A DNA stretch of 64,000 nucleotides from a virus: the IMG/VR virus record IMGVR_UViG_3300033156_000439, positions 1-64,000 of that record; one strand, written 5' to 3'. The first letter of the stretch is position 1. Every line of letters begins with the position of its first letter. Made by a program: the position numbers and the translations under genes. The notes under the pieces are model-generated. The model saw only the letters and a program-made list of their open reading frames with translations, was not told the DNA's origin and made no database searches. Of the stretch, positions 17,920 through 25,412 are shown in pieces.

Positions 17920-18426
17920 ATTTCACACATTTCCGGTTCAAGCACCTTTCTAAACATAGTGAGTAATCCAACTCCTATGTTTTTTAAATCTTCCGGTGTT
18001 TCATTTGTATGTTTCAGAATTACTCCATTAAAATTCCAGATTTCCATCGTCTTCCACGATCTCCCGAAACGAGGAATGGTAGAAGCTTTATATAGGGAAT
18101 GATTATACATCCAATACAGCTTACTGAAATCCTTCTCTGAGATAGACAACAAAAGACCTGCTCCTTTAGTAGAATAATTTCGAAAAAGATTATAAGTTTC
18201 AATTTCCTCTATTTTTCCCATGATATAGTCGATCTTTTTCTTGAGCTTGACTTCGAAGACAATATAGTAGGTATCGTTTTCGATAAAAGACACTAATTCT
18301 ATTATTGACTTGATATATTTTTTTTGGAAACTTGAACAAATGCCCGAATCTTACGATTGCAGTATTTTCTTCATTTTTAGAAATCCCCACTACTTCAGCA
18401 GGAGTAGCTATCAGAAGCTCCTTCAT
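17913..18426 (-). pseudogene. array paralog 4 (split by a frameshift in an A8 run)
   Basis: Frame one from 18426 reads LLIATPAEVVGISKNEEN...HLFKFPKK. After eight A (18318-18325) the family sequence continues in the +1 frame (YIKSIIELVSFIENDTYYIVFEV...) to WNFNGVILKHTNETPEDLK. Seven A would restore a single protein of about 170 residues. Very similar to paralog 3 (SWKTMEIWNF against TWKTMEIWNF), so these two duplicated recently. The homopolymer invites slippage during replication, transcription or sequencing. Confidence 0.72.
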
Positions 18427-18429
18427 TTC

Positions 18430-18681
18430 CTACGGCTCAATTCGTTCCGGCTCTCCCCATTCTGTTGCTGAAAATCCTTTCTCGCATTTTAATCGTTTCA
18501 AAATAACCGTCATCATGTCTAAAAGTTGTGTTTCGCTTAGACAAGTGAATTCTCGTCCAATGGTAAATTGAATACAGTGTCCGTATTTCCGTCCTCCCAC
18601 GAAGGCTGTTAAGAGTAAGTCTTTACCGCCTCTGAGATCTTTCTCATCAATTGATTCGTATATCCTTATATTCTTGCTCAT
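18430..18681 (-). CDS. hypothetical protein at the head of the paralog 1-4 block
   Basis: An 83-residue protein (MSKNIRIYESIDEKDLRGGKDL...) without the family blocks. It is the first gene after the 172-base intergenic gap, so a transcript of paralogs 1-4 would begin with it. Central beta strands (LLLTAFVGGRKYGHCIQFTIG) and a C-terminal helix are predicted by eye. Function unknown. Confidence 0.55.
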   Translation of the reverse strand: MSKNIRIYESIDEKDLRGGKDLLLTAFVGGRKYGHCIQFTIGREFTCLSETQLLDMMTVILKRLKCEKGFSATEWGEPERIEP

Positions 18682-18853
18682 CTTTCCCTCTTATCTTAAT
18701 CTCATTGCCATAGGAGTATTCGAGTGTAAGACCACCTTAAAATCTTGCATGATTCGCATATATTTCGCTTCTATGCAAATTTTTCTTCGACCTTAATATT
18801 TTCTATGTGCTGACTTCAAAATTTTGTTATATCACATTTATGTTGATCTGACA
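18682..18853. promoter_or_regulatory. intergenic region with gapped motif, site C
   Basis: The only gap of more than 100 bases inside the paralog array region. On the plus strand 18752-18780 reads ATTCGCATATAT, nine bases, then ATGCAAAT, matching the dispersed motif in spacing. The flanking DNA is A/T-rich. It separates paralogs 1-4 from paralogs 5-16 and likely holds a promoter for the gene at 18681. No coding frame is seen. Confidence 0.45.
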
Positions 18854-19333
18854 TCACATAAGGTAATCATAGTCTGCTGGAGAGAGAAGACTCAATACAC
18901 CAACGCCTGTTTCGATGAGTTCCTCTTTCTTTTCGCTATCAGAAACCAAAATTACTCCTACAGTGAGAGGACTAATGCGCATTTCTCCTTTCATTCCTCC
19001 TAAATAATAATTGGTAAGACAGGACAGATAAACGTGCAATTTGTAATCATAAGAGGCTACGAACTCAATCTCTTTGTTTACATGAACACGTATTTCTTGC
19101 AGATTAAGGGAAACTATTTCTTTCTCCAAATTGAGAAGCAAGAGGATGTTCTCATTCCTTATGCTAAATCTTGAAGGAAAGGACTTAGTTTTTGGAGAGA
19201 GACGCAAAGTATAGATTTTAGCTAAGAACTTCTCTGAGCGAGGAAGAGTAAGTCTATTTAAAATTATCAATTTAGTACTATCTTTCTCGAAGAAGAATTT
19301 GAGAGAATCTGAAACGAAAGGTATTAGCTTCAT
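18854..19333 (-). CDS. array paralog 5
   Basis: An intact 159-residue member of the second subgroup, whose proteins start with M(K/R)LIPF and S(D/R)SLKFFFEKDS. They end with G-E-(M/L)-(R/H)-(I/V)-S-P, a GVI strand, then EELIETGVGVLSLLSPADY. About 40 percent of the C-terminal positions match paralogs 6 and 16 by eye. It abuts paralog 6 with no spacer: the start follows the neighbour's stop directly. Function unknown. Confidence 0.72.
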   Translation of the reverse strand: MKLIPFVSDSLKFFFEKDSTKLIILNRLTLPRSEKFLAKIYTLRLSPKTKSFPSRFSIRNENILLLLNLEKEIVSLNLQEIRVHVNKEIEFVASYDYKLHVYLSCLTNYYLGGMKGEMRISPLTVGVILVSDSEKKEELIETGVGVLSLLSPADYDYLM

Positions 19334-19840
19334 TTACATATACTTTTGAAGAATTTCGTCAGGTGAATAAACGCTCAACATTCCGGTACCAACTTCGATG
19401 ACCTCTTCTTCATTTTCATCTTCATCGTAAAAGACGACCATACCTGTTAGAGGAGGACTAACATGCAATTCCCCATTTCCCGCCTTATATAATTTATTAT
19501 TATTATTATTATTAGTTATATTTATTATATTATTATATATTTTATTATTATACGTACTGTGTAAGACAAACTTCATTCTTTTTTGGGCACATATCTTGAA
19601 TATAGGAATAGAGACAATTGTGTAGTCTTTATTAAGAATCAACATGATCTTCTTATCTTCAATACAAAACGTTAAAGGGAGAGAGACATTGTTGATAGTC
19701 AACTTTCTTCTATAATAATAAACTTTTCCTAAAAATCTAAAAGAATAGGAAAGATAAGTTTTGTCGATAATCTCCAGTGAAGGACTCTCTCTTGCAAAGA
19801 AGAACCTGAGTGATCTCGAAAAGAATGGTATTAATCTCAT
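19334..19840 (-). CDS. array paralog 6 with a poly-asparagine insert
   Basis: An intact 168-residue member of the second subgroup (MRLIPFFSRSLRFFFARES; ends EVGTGMLSVYSPDEIL). Its middle contains an Asn/Ile-rich low-complexity insert with six Asn in a row, encoded by a near-pure ATT/AAT trinucleotide repeat (19494-19555) that is absent from paralog 5. The insert falls between blocks 2 and 3, probably in a surface loop. Translation is in frame throughout. Confidence 0.72.
   Translation of the reverse strand: MRLIPFFSRSLRFFFARESPSLEIIDKTYLSYSFRFLGKVYYYRRKLTINNVSLPLTFCIEDKKIMLILNKDYTIVSIPIFKICAQKRMKFVLHSTYNNKIYNNIINITNNNNNNKLYKAGNGELHVSPPLTGMVVFYDEDENEEEVIEVGTGMLSVYSPDEILQKYM
19494..19555. repeat. 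ATT/TAA trinucleotide microsatellite inside paralog 6
   Basis: About 60 bases made almost wholly of T and A in ATT-type triplets. In the coding frame it gives Asn- and Ile-rich sequence. A three-base period keeps the reading frame when the copy number changes, so length variation would change a protein loop without killing the gene. Confidence 0.8.
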
Positions 19841-20317
19841 TTATTTGTTCTCCATTACAAACTCGTATGCCTTTCGTCTTATCTCTCCTTTTGATAGTAA
19901 ACAAAGATAAGCTACTCCTATCTCCTTCAGTTCTCCAGAGTTAAGCCCCTCCTCTGAAATAATGAAGACTCCCGTGATATCCAAGGCTATTGCAGCACGA
20001 TAGATAGGAAAATCAAAGAGTTCTTTAAAATCTGCAAGCTTCTTTCCATACGTTTCCAAAGTCATATATAAGTAATCACGTCTGGAAGTCGAGTATTTCA
20101 ATAAATCTAAATGACAAACTCTGAATAAGCACAATTTCTTTCTGAATCGAATTAGAAAGTATATATTTTTATGTTTATCTGAAATTATGCACTTTGCTTT
20201 TCTTACAAGAATCGAAGGATATTCTGGAAGAAGCGGATTGGTCTCAATCCAGAACGTAATACTTTCGTTTTCTACTTCTATCTTTACTGTGTCCGAAAAG
20301 AAGGGTATTAGTTCCAT
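19841..20317 (-). CDS. array paralog 7
   Basis: An intact 158-residue member with the N-terminal MELIPFFSDTVKIEVENES of subgroup two and a C-terminal block intermediate between the subgroups (LDITGVFIISEEG...GELKEIGVAYLCLL). The middle has YFLIRFRKKLCLFRVCHLDLL, the strand pair seen in other members. It abuts paralog 6. Confidence 0.7.
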   Translation of the reverse strand: MELIPFFSDTVKIEVENESITFWIETNPLLPEYPSILVRKAKCIISDKHKNIYFLIRFRKKLCLFRVCHLDLLKYSTSRRDYLYMTLETYGKKLADFKELFDFPIYRAAIALDITGVFIISEEGLNSGELKEIGVAYLCLLSKGEIRRKAYEFVMENK

Positions 20318-20329
20318 CTTTCTCCAGAT

Positions 20330-20848
20330 CTATTCATCTTTTCCTGAAAGAGTCAAGTATGAAACTGCTAATTCATACACTTCTCTTTCATTCTTTATCT
20401 CACTACTCGAATAGACCAATATCAATCCTTTTAGAGGATAAGTTTGTGTGAAGTCATAGAGGTACGGATATTTCCAATTTTCAAACGGGGAAAGGGTTAG
20501 TATTAAATAACGAGTGATATCAACGTAGCTTGGAGGAAAATTGTTATGCGCAGAAGTCGAATTAGGATTGACAACATAATAAACGTTCTCTGGAAATCCT
20601 TTTAGTGATGATGAATATTCTGCATTTACAACACTTCTAAATTCAAAGCTATGGAGATGAAATGGCACATATCTTCCTTTCAAAATGAAGATACACGCAG
20701 CTCGTTTGTCTTTATCGATTAAACTAATTGGCAGTTCAGGATCGGACTGATCCAATTCAAACTTAAATTGAAGACGCTGGGATGAAAAATCGAGGGATAT
20801 ATCGGTAGTATTCTCTTTCAATACGCCATTAATTTTATAGGCTTCCAT
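20330..20848 (-). CDS. array paralog 8
   Basis: A 172-residue, more divergent member. It is recognised by YPLKGLILVYSSSEIKNER followed by EVYELAVSYLTLSGK at the C terminus, and by its position in the array. The N terminus (MEAYKINGVLKENTTDISL) differs from both subgroups. No other domain seen. Confidence 0.65.
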   Translation of the reverse strand: MEAYKINGVLKENTTDISLDFSSQRLQFKFELDQSDPELPISLIDKDKRAACIFILKGRYVPFHLHSFEFRSVVNAEYSSSLKGFPENVYYVVNPNSTSAHNNFPPSYVDITRYLILTLSPFENWKYPYLYDFTQTYPLKGLILVYSSSEIKNEREVYELAVSYLTLSGKDE

Positions 20849-20852
20849 TGTA

Positions 20853-21305
20853 TTACCTCACAATGGTTAAATAGGCTATTCCTAAGTTGATCAGATCCTC
20901 TTCAATCTCTTCTTCACAACTCAAGACTATTCCTTCGAATCCCCATAGCGAGAAAAGTCCTTTGATTTCAAGATCTTTATAGTTTAGAGGGGATCTGATC
21001 ACTAATTCTTCTATCAATCTACTATACTCTTCAAATTGTTTCTTTTGGAGTGGTGAAAATTCGATCCAGATGCTATACGGAAAGTGTGCAATTCCATTAT
21101 GTTTGAAGCGTATAGAAGTTATTTTTCCTATTAATACTTTTTCGTTTGATAATGTAAATATTAGATAAGAGGGGACGGGTTGAGAAAGCATGTCTCTTAA
21201 TTGTCTAAGGAAAGCTCTTGACACACTCCAATTTATCGAGAACGTTTGTTTTGAATCATCCTTTCTCACTAAGACTCTAAATTCTGAAATTCGTAGAATA
21301 TTCAT
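20853..21305 (-). CDS. array paralog 9
   Basis: An intact 150-residue member ending LFSLWGFEGIVLSCEEE then IEEDLINLGIAYLTIVR. The middle block is SYLIFTLSNEKVLIGKITSI, the best example of the conserved strand-turn-strand with a GKI ending. It overlaps paralog 10 by 4 bases (ATGA), so translation is probably coupled. Confidence 0.72.
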   Translation of the reverse strand: MNILRISEFRVLVRKDDSKQTFSINWSVSRAFLRQLRDMLSQPVPSYLIFTLSNEKVLIGKITSIRFKHNGIAHFPYSIWIEFSPLQKKQFEEYSRLIEELVIRSPLNYKDLEIKGLFSLWGFEGIVLSCEEEIEEDLINLGIAYLTIVR

Positions 21306-21808
21306 ATTAAGACTCCTCCATCAAGAAATAGATAAGCTGATCCGATTTCTTTTATCTCGTTAGGATTTGCTTTTCTGTGAGACTTTAAAACCAATCCACA
21401 TACGTGCCAAAACTGTTGCTTATTAAGAATGTTCTCCATTTCCGTATAGTCTATGACGTCTAACATAGAACACTTTAGGTTTATTAAGTAATACTCTTTT
21501 GATGATACTCTTGTCCATACATCTTCAAGACGGCACAAATAGAAACTGTGTGTAGAAGGTACCGCGAAGGGATGTATTAAAGAAAATAGAAAATAATGAG
21601 GGTATTTCTTGTTATTGAGATCACTACTTATATCTAAGAGAGTTTCAAATTCACTCTTAGAGAGAATTGGTACATCAAAAGAAATTTCTTGTTCCCAAAA
21701 CTTTCCTGTTTCTACTAAAGCACTCCAGCCTTTCTTTGTTCGAAACTCGAAGATTACTTCTATTTTCCCTTTTTCTTTCTCTTTTTCTTTCTTAAAAATG
21801 TTAAACAT
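21302..21808 (-). CDS. array paralog 10
   Basis: A 168-residue member starting with a Lys/Glu-rich leader (MFNIFKKEKEKEKGKIEV) and ending WHVCGLVLKSHRK...NEIKEIGSAYLFLDGG. The middle block FSLIHPF...FYLCRLEDV fits the family. It lies directly downstream of the AbiEi-like gene, 12 bases away. Confidence 0.68.
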   Translation of the reverse strand: MFNIFKKEKEKEKGKIEVIFEFRTKKGWSALVETGKFWEQEISFDVPILSKSEFETLLDISSDLNNKKYPHYFLFSLIHPFAVPSTHSFYLCRLEDVWTRVSSKEYYLINLKCSMLDVIDYTEMENILNKQQFWHVCGLVLKSHRKANPNEIKEIGSAYLFLDGGVLI

Positions 21809-21820
21809 ACTAATTGAGAG

Positions 21821-22432
21821 TTATTCAAAATTTTCTTTGAGTCTTTTAAGCACAATTTGTTTTCCTAATCTTCGAGCATACACATAGAGTTCTGAAGTCT
21901 TTACTTTCTCATCTTGCAATCCCTCTTTTATACACTCTAAGCCTCCGCAATACTGGGGTTTATCGAGGCAATCAATTAAAGTCTTTTCTCGATTAGTAAT
22001 CCATATTCTCGTTTCGTTTATGAAGCCACTCTGTAAGCCAAACATTTCATTTGCATGAACAATCCAAAAATCTAATCCGAGTATCTTGAGCCTCCTACTT
22101 CTCTCCGTAGTTTGAATGAATACTGTATTCGGGATTTGACTGGTTAGACCCAAATAGCTCAGAGCGCTCCAATAAGCTATCGCATAAGGCTGAACAATCG
22201 AAGACGCTAAAATGTATTCATGTTCAGTATACTTCCCTTTCTCTGCACCCAAAGGAATTATCATGTACTTACCTCTATAAATTCGTTCTATCCATCCTGC
22301 TTTCTCAAGCTCTTGAAGGAACCTCACTATTTTCTTTCTGTTTCTCGACTCATCAAGTTCGACTGCATCTTCAATCGAAAAGACGCTTTTGTTACTTCTG
22401 ACTAATTCATCTAATAATTTAATTCTTTTCAT
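21821..22432 (-). CDS. AbiEi-like winged-helix antitoxin/transcriptional regulator
   Basis: A 203-residue protein resembling type IV toxin-antitoxin AbiEi family antitoxins (COG5340-like). It has an N-terminal winged helix (residues 1-65, ending GWIERIYRGKYMI), then YILASSIVQPYAIAYWSALSYLGLTSQ and VFIQTTERSRRLKIL, hallmark segments of that family, and EKTLIDCLDKPQYCGG. No AbiEii nucleotidyltransferase toxin lies next to it, so it may be an orphan regulator of the array. Its ATG lies inside the end of paralog 11. A virus could also use it to neutralise a host AbiEii toxin. Confidence 0.75.
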   Translation of the reverse strand: MKRIKLLDELVRSNKSVFSIEDAVELDESRNRKKIVRFLQELEKAGWIERIYRGKYMIIPLGAEKGKYTEHEYILASSIVQPYAIAYWSALSYLGLTSQIPNTVFIQTTERSRRLKILGLDFWIVHANEMFGLQSGFINETRIWITNREKTLIDCLDKPQYCGGLECIKEGLQDEKVKTSELYVYARRLGKQIVLKRLKENFE

Positions 22433-22837
22433 TTAAAACTAAATAGGTGTATCCTAAACATTTAGCGTCTTCGGGGTCAGTCCCTTGGAGAATAATTCCG
22501 TGTACTGTTTCCCATAGTATTCCTTCCCATAGACCAAGGAGTTTTTTACTGCCTCGTATTCGTTTTGATTTAAAATAGTTCCTTCCAAGTCTGCTATGAG
22601 TAATGTTTTCTTCCTTCTTACTACGCGAATATCATCCAATTGACAAATAAATAAGTTAATATCTTCTCTTTTTATGTTAAATACGAGATAGTAAATAAAT
22701 TTTTTAAGTTTTCTTTTTATCTTCAAGAGTAAATCTCTTTCTGCTTGGCTTATTACGATAGTTATTGCCACTCCCAGAATTTTATTTCTGTTTAAGCCTA
22801 TTTCTCCATCAAATCTTTCGAACTCAAATTCGATCAT
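22419..22837 (-). pseudogene. array paralog 11 (frameshifted; carries a canonical -1 slippery site)
   Basis: Frame one (22837 to 22454) carries the middle block IYYLVFNIKREDINLFICQL but lacks the C-terminal signature. The -1 frame supplies it exactly: VHGIILQGTDPEDAKCLGY...YLVLN, stopping at 22419. The frames meet at GTA-AAA-AAC (22541-22549), which is an X-XXY-YYZ slippery heptamer in the zero frame, and slippage there yields the conserved continuation with no missing residue. One extra A would do the same. Either a programmed -1 frameshift or a homopolymer lesion. Confidence 0.7.
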
Positions 22838-23427
22838 ATCCTGTCATCCTCATTTAAGAGTAAATAAGCATACCCCAAATTTTTAATGTCTTCACGACTC
22901 TCTTCCTCCGTCTTAAGTAGTAATCCTTTCATGTCCCACGCTTCAACTCTCCATTCTCTTCTGTGATTCCGAGAAGTTTCGGCTATACCAAACGCTGACT
23001 GTGACATCGTAGTAGTCATCTCTTCCATGTAATTGCAACCTGAAAAGTAAATCGAACGCATTGATTTAGTCAGGTCCTCATGTTCTTTTTCTTCCATCTC
23101 AAGTGTTAACTCGATGATTGCTAATGGATCCAACACGGAGTATCTCGGTTGGGATAATATATTCCCCTTTAATAATTTTCCGACGAAACAATTTTCTTTA
23201 AAAAGAAACACTAAATAGTAATTATCGATGCCAAACGTAGTTTCATTTATAACTTCCCTTGTATTGTGTAGAAATTTACTGTTGTACTTGTGAATAAAAA
23301 ATGATATATTAAGATAACTCGTATCCTCTTTTATGTATGATTTTAGTAACGCTCTCCATGAGGATATGAATAAAGAGTTCATTTTACAAGCCTTTCCCCA
23401 GCAATGTGTATCAATTGCCTCATTCAT
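22834..23427 (-). CDS. array paralog 12
   Basis: The longest intact member, 197 residues. Conserved parts: YYLVFLFKENCFVGKLL in the middle and WDMKGLLLKTEEESREDIKNLGY at the end. An extra 30 residues before the last block (CNYMEEMTTTMSQSAFG) has no counterpart. It overlaps both neighbours by 4 bases (ATGA). Confidence 0.72.
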   Translation of the reverse strand: MNEAIDTHCWGKACKMNSLFISSWRALLKSYIKEDTSYLNISFFIHKYNSKFLHNTREVINETTFGIDNYYLVFLFKENCFVGKLLKGNILSQPRYSVLDPLAIIELTLEMEEKEHEDLTKSMRSIYFSGCNYMEEMTTTMSQSAFGIAETSRNHRREWRVEAWDMKGLLLKTEEESREDIKNLGYAYLLLNEDDRI

Positions 23428-23966
23428 TTCAGATAAGTAATATAACCCACCATGAGTCTCTTAATGTCTTCTAACGTTTCATTCTCCTTTTTCTTGATGA
23501 CTATGCCCATGAATGAGAACATGTTTGATCGCATCCATCCTTTCTGAATTCTTCGTGTGATTGAATCCCACCACTTTCCTATTCCAGTAACTTCAGAGGA
23601 AAAGAAATACGAAGAGGCAGTAAATTTAAACATTGCAAGTAACCTCATAAATTTGTCTCGGTCACAAGACGCGAGGAACAATCTTATGATAGCATCGTCC
23701 TCGTCAGGATATACTTTACACATTTGGAGAGAAGAACTTAGTATTCGAAAGAGCAAGATATGATTTTTAAATCCGTCTGAGATTTCAAGACATAAATACG
23801 CATCTGCTGAAGATTTACTGAGATCTTTAATTTTTTGTATTATTTCTGGATCAAAAGTCGGAAATGTTAATTCAACATAATTCGGAATACGCTTATCAAC
23901 GAGGAATACTGCCGTGGCTGTCTTTATGAGAATTATATCATTATTTATTGGCTCAATCGTTTTCAT
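23424..23966 (-). CDS. array paralog 13
   Basis: An intact 180-residue member. Closest to paralog 14: both have an (A/V)xFLV(D/N) start, a WW pair (GKWWDSITRRIQKGW against GKWWELISYKIKKGW) and the ending KKxxxETLEDI(K)RL. The pair is clearly a recent duplication. Overlaps of 4 bases on both sides indicate coupled translation. Confidence 0.75.
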   Translation of the reverse strand: MKTIEPINNDIILIKTATAVFLVDKRIPNYVELTFPTFDPEIIQKIKDLSKSSADAYLCLEISDGFKNHILLFRILSSSLQMCKVYPDEDDAIIRLFLASCDRDKFMRLLAMFKFTASSYFFSSEVTGIGKWWDSITRRIQKGWMRSNMFSFMGIVIKKKENETLEDIKRLMVGYITYLK

Positions 23967-24496
23967 AAGCAGGTAAGATATCCCAATCCTAACCTTCTTA
24001 AGTCCTCTAAAGTTTCACTTTGTTTTTTTCTAATGACTACTGCTTTAAAAGGAAAGATGCTTGATCTTACCCATCCTTTTTTAATCTTATACGATATTAA
24101 TTCCCACCATTTGCCAGTGGTAGTCACTGGTGAAAATAAAGGACTTGAGATAGAAAAGGGGAAACTTTTAATCAATTTGGTGAAATCGTCATCATCAAGC
24201 GGACTAAGATAAAATCTGACTATGGAATCGTCTGTATTGGAATTTATTTCTAAGGGTTGTAGAGTAAAATCTTCTATTTTAAAGAGAAAGTTTAATTCTT
24301 TACCTCTCGGATTCTGAAATGCAGAACTCAAATACAAATCTGAGAAGTTTGAGACATTAAGTAAATTTCGTAATTGGTAAATAGCATTTGGATCATCGCA
24401 CGGAAAACTCAGATCTATATAGTCCCTAAAGTGTTCATTGACAAGGAAGAGTGCAACAGAGTTACTCATCTGAATTACGTCCATTTCCTTCGACAC
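23963..24496 (-). CDS. array paralog 14
   Basis: An intact 177-residue member, sister of paralog 13. A hydrophobic N-terminal strand (VALFLVNEHF), LNFLFKIEDF in the middle, and FPFKAVVIRKKQSETLEDL...GYLTCL at the end. It overlaps paralog 13 by 4 bases. Confidence 0.75.
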   Translation of the reverse strand: MSKEMDVIQMSNSVALFLVNEHFRDYIDLSFPCDDPNAIYQLRNLLNVSNFSDLYLSSAFQNPRGKELNFLFKIEDFTLQPLEINSNTDDSIVRFYLSPLDDDDFTKLIKSFPFSISSPLFSPVTTTGKWWELISYKIKKGWVRSSIFPFKAVVIRKKQSETLEDLRRLGLGYLTCL

Positions 24497-24504
24497 AGTT
24501 ATGT

Positions 24505-24942
24505 TTACAATAAAGTGAGGTATGCCGTCCCTATGTTTTTGATCTCGTTAGTCTTTTCTCCTTTAATTTCAAATGCTACTCCTTTGAATTCACTTGTGGC
24601 AAATGTCCACTCCTTACTGTCGAAGGGGTTATGGTGACACGATAAAGATTTTACCTCTTCACTGCTAAGAGTTATTTTGAATGATAAACTCAATGGTGGA
24701 GTAATAAAGCGAGAATAAAACGGATCATATTGAAAATCGGTCTCCACTCCGTTGCGAATCTTCCCAATGTATATTTTCTTCTTCAACTTAAAAACCAGAT
24801 ATTTATTTTGAGATTCTTTTTTCATGTACTCTTTGAGTTCCTCAAAGTATTTGCTTCATCCCCAAAAATATATCGTGATCAAACCCTCCCGTTTAATTCG
24901 ATTGATCCTCAGATGTGCTTTATATCCAGATACACGGATCAT
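24505..24942 (-). pseudogene. array paralog 15 (in-frame TGA at codon 29)
   Basis: The frame from ATG at 24942 is open except for one TGA at 24856-24858, and continues into a 106-residue stretch with YLVFKLKKKIYIGKIRN and FKGVAFEIKGEKTNEIKNIG. Aligned to paralog 9 the sequence on both sides of the TGA is homologous, so this is a nonsense-interrupted copy or one re-initiating at the ATG at 24825. Recoding of TGA is not expected here: there is no selenocysteine context and no other internal TGA in good genes. Confidence 0.65.
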
Positions 24943-24957
24943 TATTCTTCTCTCCCT

Positions 24958-25412
24958 CTACGTTATAGAACTCTCGATATCCTCAGGTGAAAGGACTGCC
25001 AATATTCCCCTGCTCACCTCAATCGCTTCTGCCTCTTCGTTTTCACTGTAAAATGTTAATGTGCCAGTAATCACATCAGAAATTCTAATTTCTCCGTCGA
25101 ACGAGAATCCACACCGGTCTAAGAGGGATTGTTGACGACTTCTTGCTATGAACATTCTCCATAGACGCCATCGTATACAATCTATTGGGAGAGCAATTAT
25201 CTTGCGTTTCGTTTTCAGTATAGCCAAAGCGGGTTCAGGATTGAATTGAAAATGGAGTGGTAGTTTTTGCTTTTCTCTTCGTTTAATAATTCGTAAATTT
25301 GAGATAGAAATTTTTCGGTTATTAAACGATGATAGTCTACAAGATAGAGTTTATCATCATCTTTGAATCTTAACTCCAAATATTCGGTGATAAAAGGGAC
25401 TATCTTTATCAT
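24958..25412 (-). pseudogene. array paralog 16 (split by a frameshift)
   Basis: First frame MIKIVPFITEYLELRF...KFLSQIYELL matches paralogs 5 and 6 up to residue about 52, then drifts. The -1 frame continues with LPLHFQFNPEPALAILK... and ends GEIRISDVITGTLTFY...SRGILAVLSPEDIE, exactly the subgroup-two ending. The switch is at CAAAAAC (25263-25269 on the plus coordinates), again an AAAAAC word read back by one base. It overlaps the VWA gene by 4 bases, tying the array to that operon. Confidence 0.7.

Noticed and set aside
24856-24858. TGA in paralog 15 read as a recoded amino acid.
   Set aside because: No selenocysteine element is visible and intact genes use TGA as a normal stop; other array members are also broken.
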